The notes under the pieces: generated by a model
What the model saw: the letters and a program-made list of their open reading frames with translations, nothing else
Told to the model about the DNA's origin: nothing
The model's database searches: none
Assembly: GCA_023139225.1 (NCBI GenBank)
Contig: JAGLNZ010000414.1
Span: forward strand, 1 to 14,847
DNA from: Desulfobacula sp.
Lineage (GTDB): Bacteria; Desulfobacterota; Desulfobacteria; Desulfobacterales; Desulfobacteraceae
Length of the DNA stretch: 14,847 bases
Direction: 5' to 3'
Part shown: piece by piece, positions 12,554 through 14,847 of the stretch
How the letters are laid out: every line of letters starts with the position of its first letter
How positions within the stretch are numbered: the first letter of the stretch is position 1
Position numbers and translations under genes: made by a program

Positions 12554-13006
12554 TTATAATTTCTTTTTAAGGTTAATAAACTCGCTTCTTTCAAACCCCA
12601 ATTTTTTAAAAAAGGAAAGCACATCAGTGGAATCCCAGAGAACGGAGGAGTATATATTTTTGACCCCTTTATCTTTGTAAATTTCACAAATTTTCCTGGC
12701 AAGTTTCAATCCTATGCCCTGCCCCATAAAATCCGGATGAACGCCAATGGCCATAATCCAGGCACTCTTTTTAATTCCAAATCCTGCCAAAAGAGTTGTG
12801 CTGATCATATATCCTACCACTTGCCCGTCAATTTGTGCTACCAGGCTTGACTTGCCCGGGCCTTCAGATATCTGCTGCTCAATAAGTTTTACAAAATCGA
12901 CTTTGGCATCATCTTCTGAGATAGCCTTTCTAATATTTTGAATTGCCTCTGCATCATCAAGAGTAATTTCTCTTATGTTGACTGTGTCTTCCACAAGATC
13001 CTCCAT
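12554..13006 (-). CDS. GNAT-family N-acetyltransferase
   Basis: This 150-aa protein is a single GNAT domain that transfers acetyl from acetyl-CoA to an amine. It starts I-R-E-I-T-L-D-D-A (11-19). Motif A, the acetyl-CoA pyrophosphate loop, is I-G-V-H-P-D-F-M-G-Q-G-I-G (87-99). The final strand-helix is S-F-F-K-K-L-G-F (131-138), where Phe133 stands in the usual tyrosine position of F-Y-x-x-x-G-F. The target (protein N-terminus, lysine or small molecule) is unknown. Its ATG lies 2 nt after the stop of the DUF2080-like gene, so the two are coupled and probably work together. A terminator follows. Confidence 0.88.
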   Translation of the reverse strand: MEDLVEDTVNIREITLDDAEAIQNIRKAISEDDAKVDFVKLIEQQISEGPGKSSLVAQIDGQVVGYMISTTLLAGFGIKKSAWIMAIGVHPDFMGQGIGLKLARKICEIYKDKGVKNIYSSVLWDSTDVLSFFKKLGFERSEFINLKKKL

Positions 13007-13008
13007 TG

Positions 13009-13194
13009 TTATTCTACTTTTATGATCTTCACAGTATGCCCGACCCAGTTAGGCGGAAGGTAAATTCTGCCGCTGTTACCACTGGATTTTACTTCCTTTT
13101 CAATCATTTCTTCACCATAGACCTCAAACTTTACCTTGGTCTGAGGTATGGATTGTTTTTCTGTGATTTTATCTTTTTTCTCTTTATCTGCCAT
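13009..13194 (-). CDS. Small DUF2080-like protein (transposon-encoded protein family)
   Basis: This 61-aa protein has a charged N-terminal tail (A-D-K-E-K-K-D-K), then K-V-K-F-E-V-Y-G-E-E-M-I-E-K-E-V. A core follows, K-S-S-G-N-S-G-R-I-Y-L-P-P-N-W-V-G, and a final V-K-I-I-K-V. The S-G-N-S-G-R-I-Y-L-P-x-x-W-x-G core is what I recall of DUF2080, small proteins common in archaea and named for their association with transposons; the strand pattern resembles AbrB/MazE swapped-hairpin DNA-binding proteins. The frame can extend to a TTG at 13215, but ATG 13192-13194 has SD AGGAAG (13199-13204), so I use it. It precedes the GNAT gene by 2 nt. No transposase is seen near it. Function unknown; DNA binding or antitoxin-like control of the GNAT is speculation. 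Confidence 0.7.
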   Translation of the reverse strand: MADKEKKDKITEKQSIPQTKVKFEVYGEEMIEKEVKSSGNSGRIYLPPNWVGHTVKIIKVE

Positions 13195-13245
13195 ATAACT
13201 TCCTGTTGTTAACAAATAGCTTATTTTTATCTATTTTGTAGCGAT

Positions 13246-13272
13246 ATTATATCTTTTTATTCTAATTTTCAA
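13246..13272 (-). promoter_or_regulatory. Candidate promoter of the DUF2080-GNAT unit
   Basis: On the minus strand, a perfect TATAAT (13246-13251) is preceded by TTGAAA (13267-13272) with a short 15-nt spacer. It sits between the upstream terminator and the DUF2080-like gene, where a promoter is needed. Confidence 0.45.
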
Positions 13273-13309
13273 TATCAAAATATTATTTTTTTCATCCCTA
13301 TTTATCAAT

Positions 13310-13352
13310 AAAAAAGGCATGAAAGAAAAACCCTTCTCTCATGCCTTTTTTT
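13310..13352. terminator. Intrinsic terminator after the NrfD gene
   Basis: AAAAAAGGCATGA (13310-13322) pairs exactly with TCATGCCTTTTTT (13339-13351) around a 16-nt loop. A/T runs flank both sides, so it can work in both directions. It begins 15 nt after the NrfD stop codon and isolates that operon from the DUF2080-GNAT unit. Confidence 0.85.
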
Positions 13353-13366
13353 AAATCACGATACTG

Positions 13367-14275
13367 TTATCTATTCAGCAATGGTGTATACACCGCGCTT
13401 TTCATAATAATGTATCTGAGAGCAAGGTCTCCTGCAAAAACCGATGCCAATCTCAAAAAGATCAGAGCACCATTTGTATCCCCGCCCCACATAATCAAAG
13501 TAAGAATTAACGGCAGAACGACACCTAACCCGCCCACACCGATAAGCGTAATTTTTGAAAGTTCTCCTGTGGCCTGCATCATAATGGATTCTTTTCCAAT
13601 CTCATTGCTGTGATAGGTTCCCCATCCATACAAAAGAACACATAGAAAATAGGAAAAAAAGAAAACTTCCGCCCACACTTCCATCCCGGATGCCAACACG
13701 GCAGATCCGGAAACGGCAAACATGAACTGCAGAATCTGCTGGCCGATCCATACCCCTGAAATAATAGACAATGGCAAAACCATTGTTGAACTCCAGGCAG
13801 GAAGAGCCCTGATCACGTTCATGGTTGCAAACCCATGGGAAATAATTAAAAGACAAAGAGCTCCCATGATGCAGTTAAATACAAAATTAAAGCCACCGCT
13901 TGTCACCATCTGTAAAAACCCCAGGGCGGCAAAAATCCCGATGATCCAGATACCCCGGGACAGCTCCGACGTATTGGGTTTCATAATCATTCGCCAGGCT
14001 CTAAAGGGATTGCCAAGATAAAGCACATGGATAATGCCGCCAAGGCTCAGGGTAATCAACCAACCCAGAATAAGCCCTGCTTTGTATTCATAAAAGAGCG
14101 ACACAAAATAAAGGCCTGCTCCGATTTCTGAGAAAAAAAAGGCCAACCAGAGGAAAATGCCTTTGTTATCAATCCATTCCCGCTGACGGGTGGGCCGTAT
14201 CATCCATTCATAGGGTTTAACCCCACTGCCGTCAGAAGGAAACATAATTTCTTCAAGCTCATTTCTTTTTTCCAT
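13367..14275 (-). CDS. NrfD/PsrC-family integral membrane subunit of a molybdopterin oxidoreductase
   Basis: This 302-aa protein has a soluble N-terminal stretch of about 38 residues and about eight hydrophobic helices (roughly 39-62, 66-88, 107-126, 130-154, 162-187, 197-219, 241-262, 268-290). Family markers are the E-I-G-A-G-L-Y helix and the loop L-G-N-P-F-R-A-W-R-M-I-x-K-P (87-100) followed by S-R-G. NrfD-type subunits carry no haem in characterised members. They exchange electrons between the menaquinone pool and an iron-sulfur/molybdenum pair in complex iron-sulfur molybdoenzymes. The gene lies 18 nt after the molybdopterin subunit, with SD AGGAGG, and is followed by a terminator, so it is the last gene. 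The iron-sulfur subunit is not between them and must be upstream, outside the window, if present. Direction (reductase or oxidase) is unknown. Confidence 0.88.
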   Translation of the reverse strand: MEKRNELEEIMFPSDGSGVKPYEWMIRPTRQREWIDNKGIFLWLAFFFSEIGAGLYFVSLFYEYKAGLILGWLITLSLGGIIHVLYLGNPFRAWRMIMKPNTSELSRGIWIIGIFAALGFLQMVTSGGFNFVFNCIMGALCLLIISHGFATMNVIRALPAWSSTMVLPLSIISGVWIGQQILQFMFAVSGSAVLASGMEVWAEVFFFSYFLCVLLYGWGTYHSNEIGKESIMMQATGELSKITLIGVGGLGVVLPLILTLIMWGGDTNGALIFLRLASVFAGDLALRYIIMKSAVYTPLLNR

Positions 14276-14293
14276 AATTGTTCAATCCTCCTT

Positions 14294-14847
14294 TTAGCCT
14301 TTATAAATTTTAACAGCAACAGACGTTTCAATGTTTCCGGTGATGGGATCATAGTGTCTCAAGTATGATGGAAGAAGCTTGCAAAAATTACTTCCCTTAC
14401 CCTTGGCAATAGGTCTTTTATCTGCCCATAAACCACCCTGTCCGCAAACGCCGAGAACTTTTGGATGTTGAGCTTCCATTGTTTTTACAATACCATTCTC
14501 TTTGGTTCCATATTTATTTTCCATCCAGATAATATCGCCGTCTTTGAATCCTTTTTCATCTGCCAGGCCTTTATTTAATGTAATTGTAAACGTATAAGGG
14601 CTCATCTGGCTGACTTCATCAATCATAGGATTTTGAAATGTTGAGTTATTTGTATGAAGAATATCACGATAAGAAAAAGCCAAGAGATCATATTCATCAT
14701 CAAGTTCTTTGTGAGATGTCGGCCAGAACCAGTTAGCCAGAGGGCCATATTGCTCCATGTCCATTTCAATCTCAAACCCGGTATCTTTCATAATTTTTTC
14801 AGCAGCTCTTCTGTCATGGATCAAAAATTCCATATAAACCGGGCATC
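14294..14847 (-). CDS. Molybdopterin oxidoreductase catalytic subunit, C-terminal part (5' end beyond window)
   Basis: The frame is open to the right edge (residues C-P-V-Y precede the first visible Met at 14833), so this is the C-terminal 183 residues of a much larger protein. Visible is the beta-barrel molybdopterin-dinucleotide-binding domain: Y-D-L-L-A-F-S-Y, N-P-M-I-D-E-V-S-Q-M-S-P-Y-T-F-T-I, K-G-F-K-D-G-D-I-I-W-M-E-N-K-Y-G, H-P-K-V-L-G-V-C-G-Q-G-G, then D-P-I-T-G-N and V-A-V-K-I-Y-K-G at the end. This style is close to polysulfide/thiosulfate-reductase-like enzymes. Together with the NrfD subunit it forms a membrane-bound respiratory enzyme. The substrate cannot be told because the active-site domain is not in the window. 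Confidence 0.85.
   Translation of the reverse strand, partial: CPVYMEFLIHDRRAAEKIMKDTGFEIEMDMEQYGPLANWFWPTSHKELDDEYDLLAFSYRDILHTNNSTFQNPMIDEVSQMSPYTFTITLNKGLADEKGFKDGDIIWMENKYGTKENGIVKTMEAQHPKVLGVCGQGGLWADKRPIAKGKGSNFCKLLPSYLRHYDPITGNIETSVAVKIYKG

Noticed and set aside
1..14847. CRISPR arrays, tRNA or rRNA genes, intact insertion sequences
   Set aside because: No regular repeat-spacer pattern, no tRNA-like or rRNA-like stretch and no transposase gene were seen by eye; small elements could still be missed.

Overview
The window (about 14.8 kb, AT-rich) reads almost entirely leftward, on the minus strand. Two TRAP transporters, ATP-dependent HyuA/HyuB enzymes, a phenylacetate-CoA-ligase-type enzyme and a molybdopterin oxidoreductase/NrfD pair point to an anaerobic, organic-acid-degrading bacterium. 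A sulfate reducer of the Desulfobacterota is my best guess, from gene content and protein style only; no taxonomic marker is present.

Right edge (13.3-14.85 kb): the C-terminal part of a molybdopterin oxidoreductase that runs off the window, then an NrfD-type membrane subunit, ending in a strong hairpin terminator. Next (12.5-13.2 kb) comes a two-gene unit: a small DUF2080-like protein and a GNAT acetyltransferase, with a terminator at about 12.5 kb. The stretch 11.85-12.5 kb holds no intact gene. On the plus strand it contains two decayed, frameshifted C-terminal remnants: a TetR-family regulator, with an orphan palindromic operator just after it, and an MBL-fold metallohydrolase.

Main locus (11.8 kb down to position 1): gntR1 (FadR type, probable TTG start), dctP1-dctQ1-dctM1 (complete TRAP transporter), hyuA, hyuB, a methylmalonyl-CoA-epimerase-like VOC protein, a phenylacetate-CoA-ligase-type enzyme, gntR2 (second FCD regulator with its own promoter and a palindrome over the -10), then dctP2 and dctQ2 of a second TRAP transporter that leaves the window on the left. 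hyuA-hyuB-VOC-ligase are packed with gaps of 14 nt or less, or with overlaps, so they are one transcription unit. The dctP1-dctQ1-dctM1 genes probably belong to it.

Inferred logic: the TRAP system imports a carboxylate. HyuAB then performs an ATP-dependent reaction (hydrolysis of a cyclic amide, or carboxylation of a carbonyl compound). The ligase makes a CoA thioester, and the VOC protein may epimerise or isomerise the acyl-CoA. The substrate cannot be read from sequence. Start positions of the ligase, gntR1 and the DUF2080-like gene were chosen from Shine-Dalgarno sequences and differ from the longest open frames.
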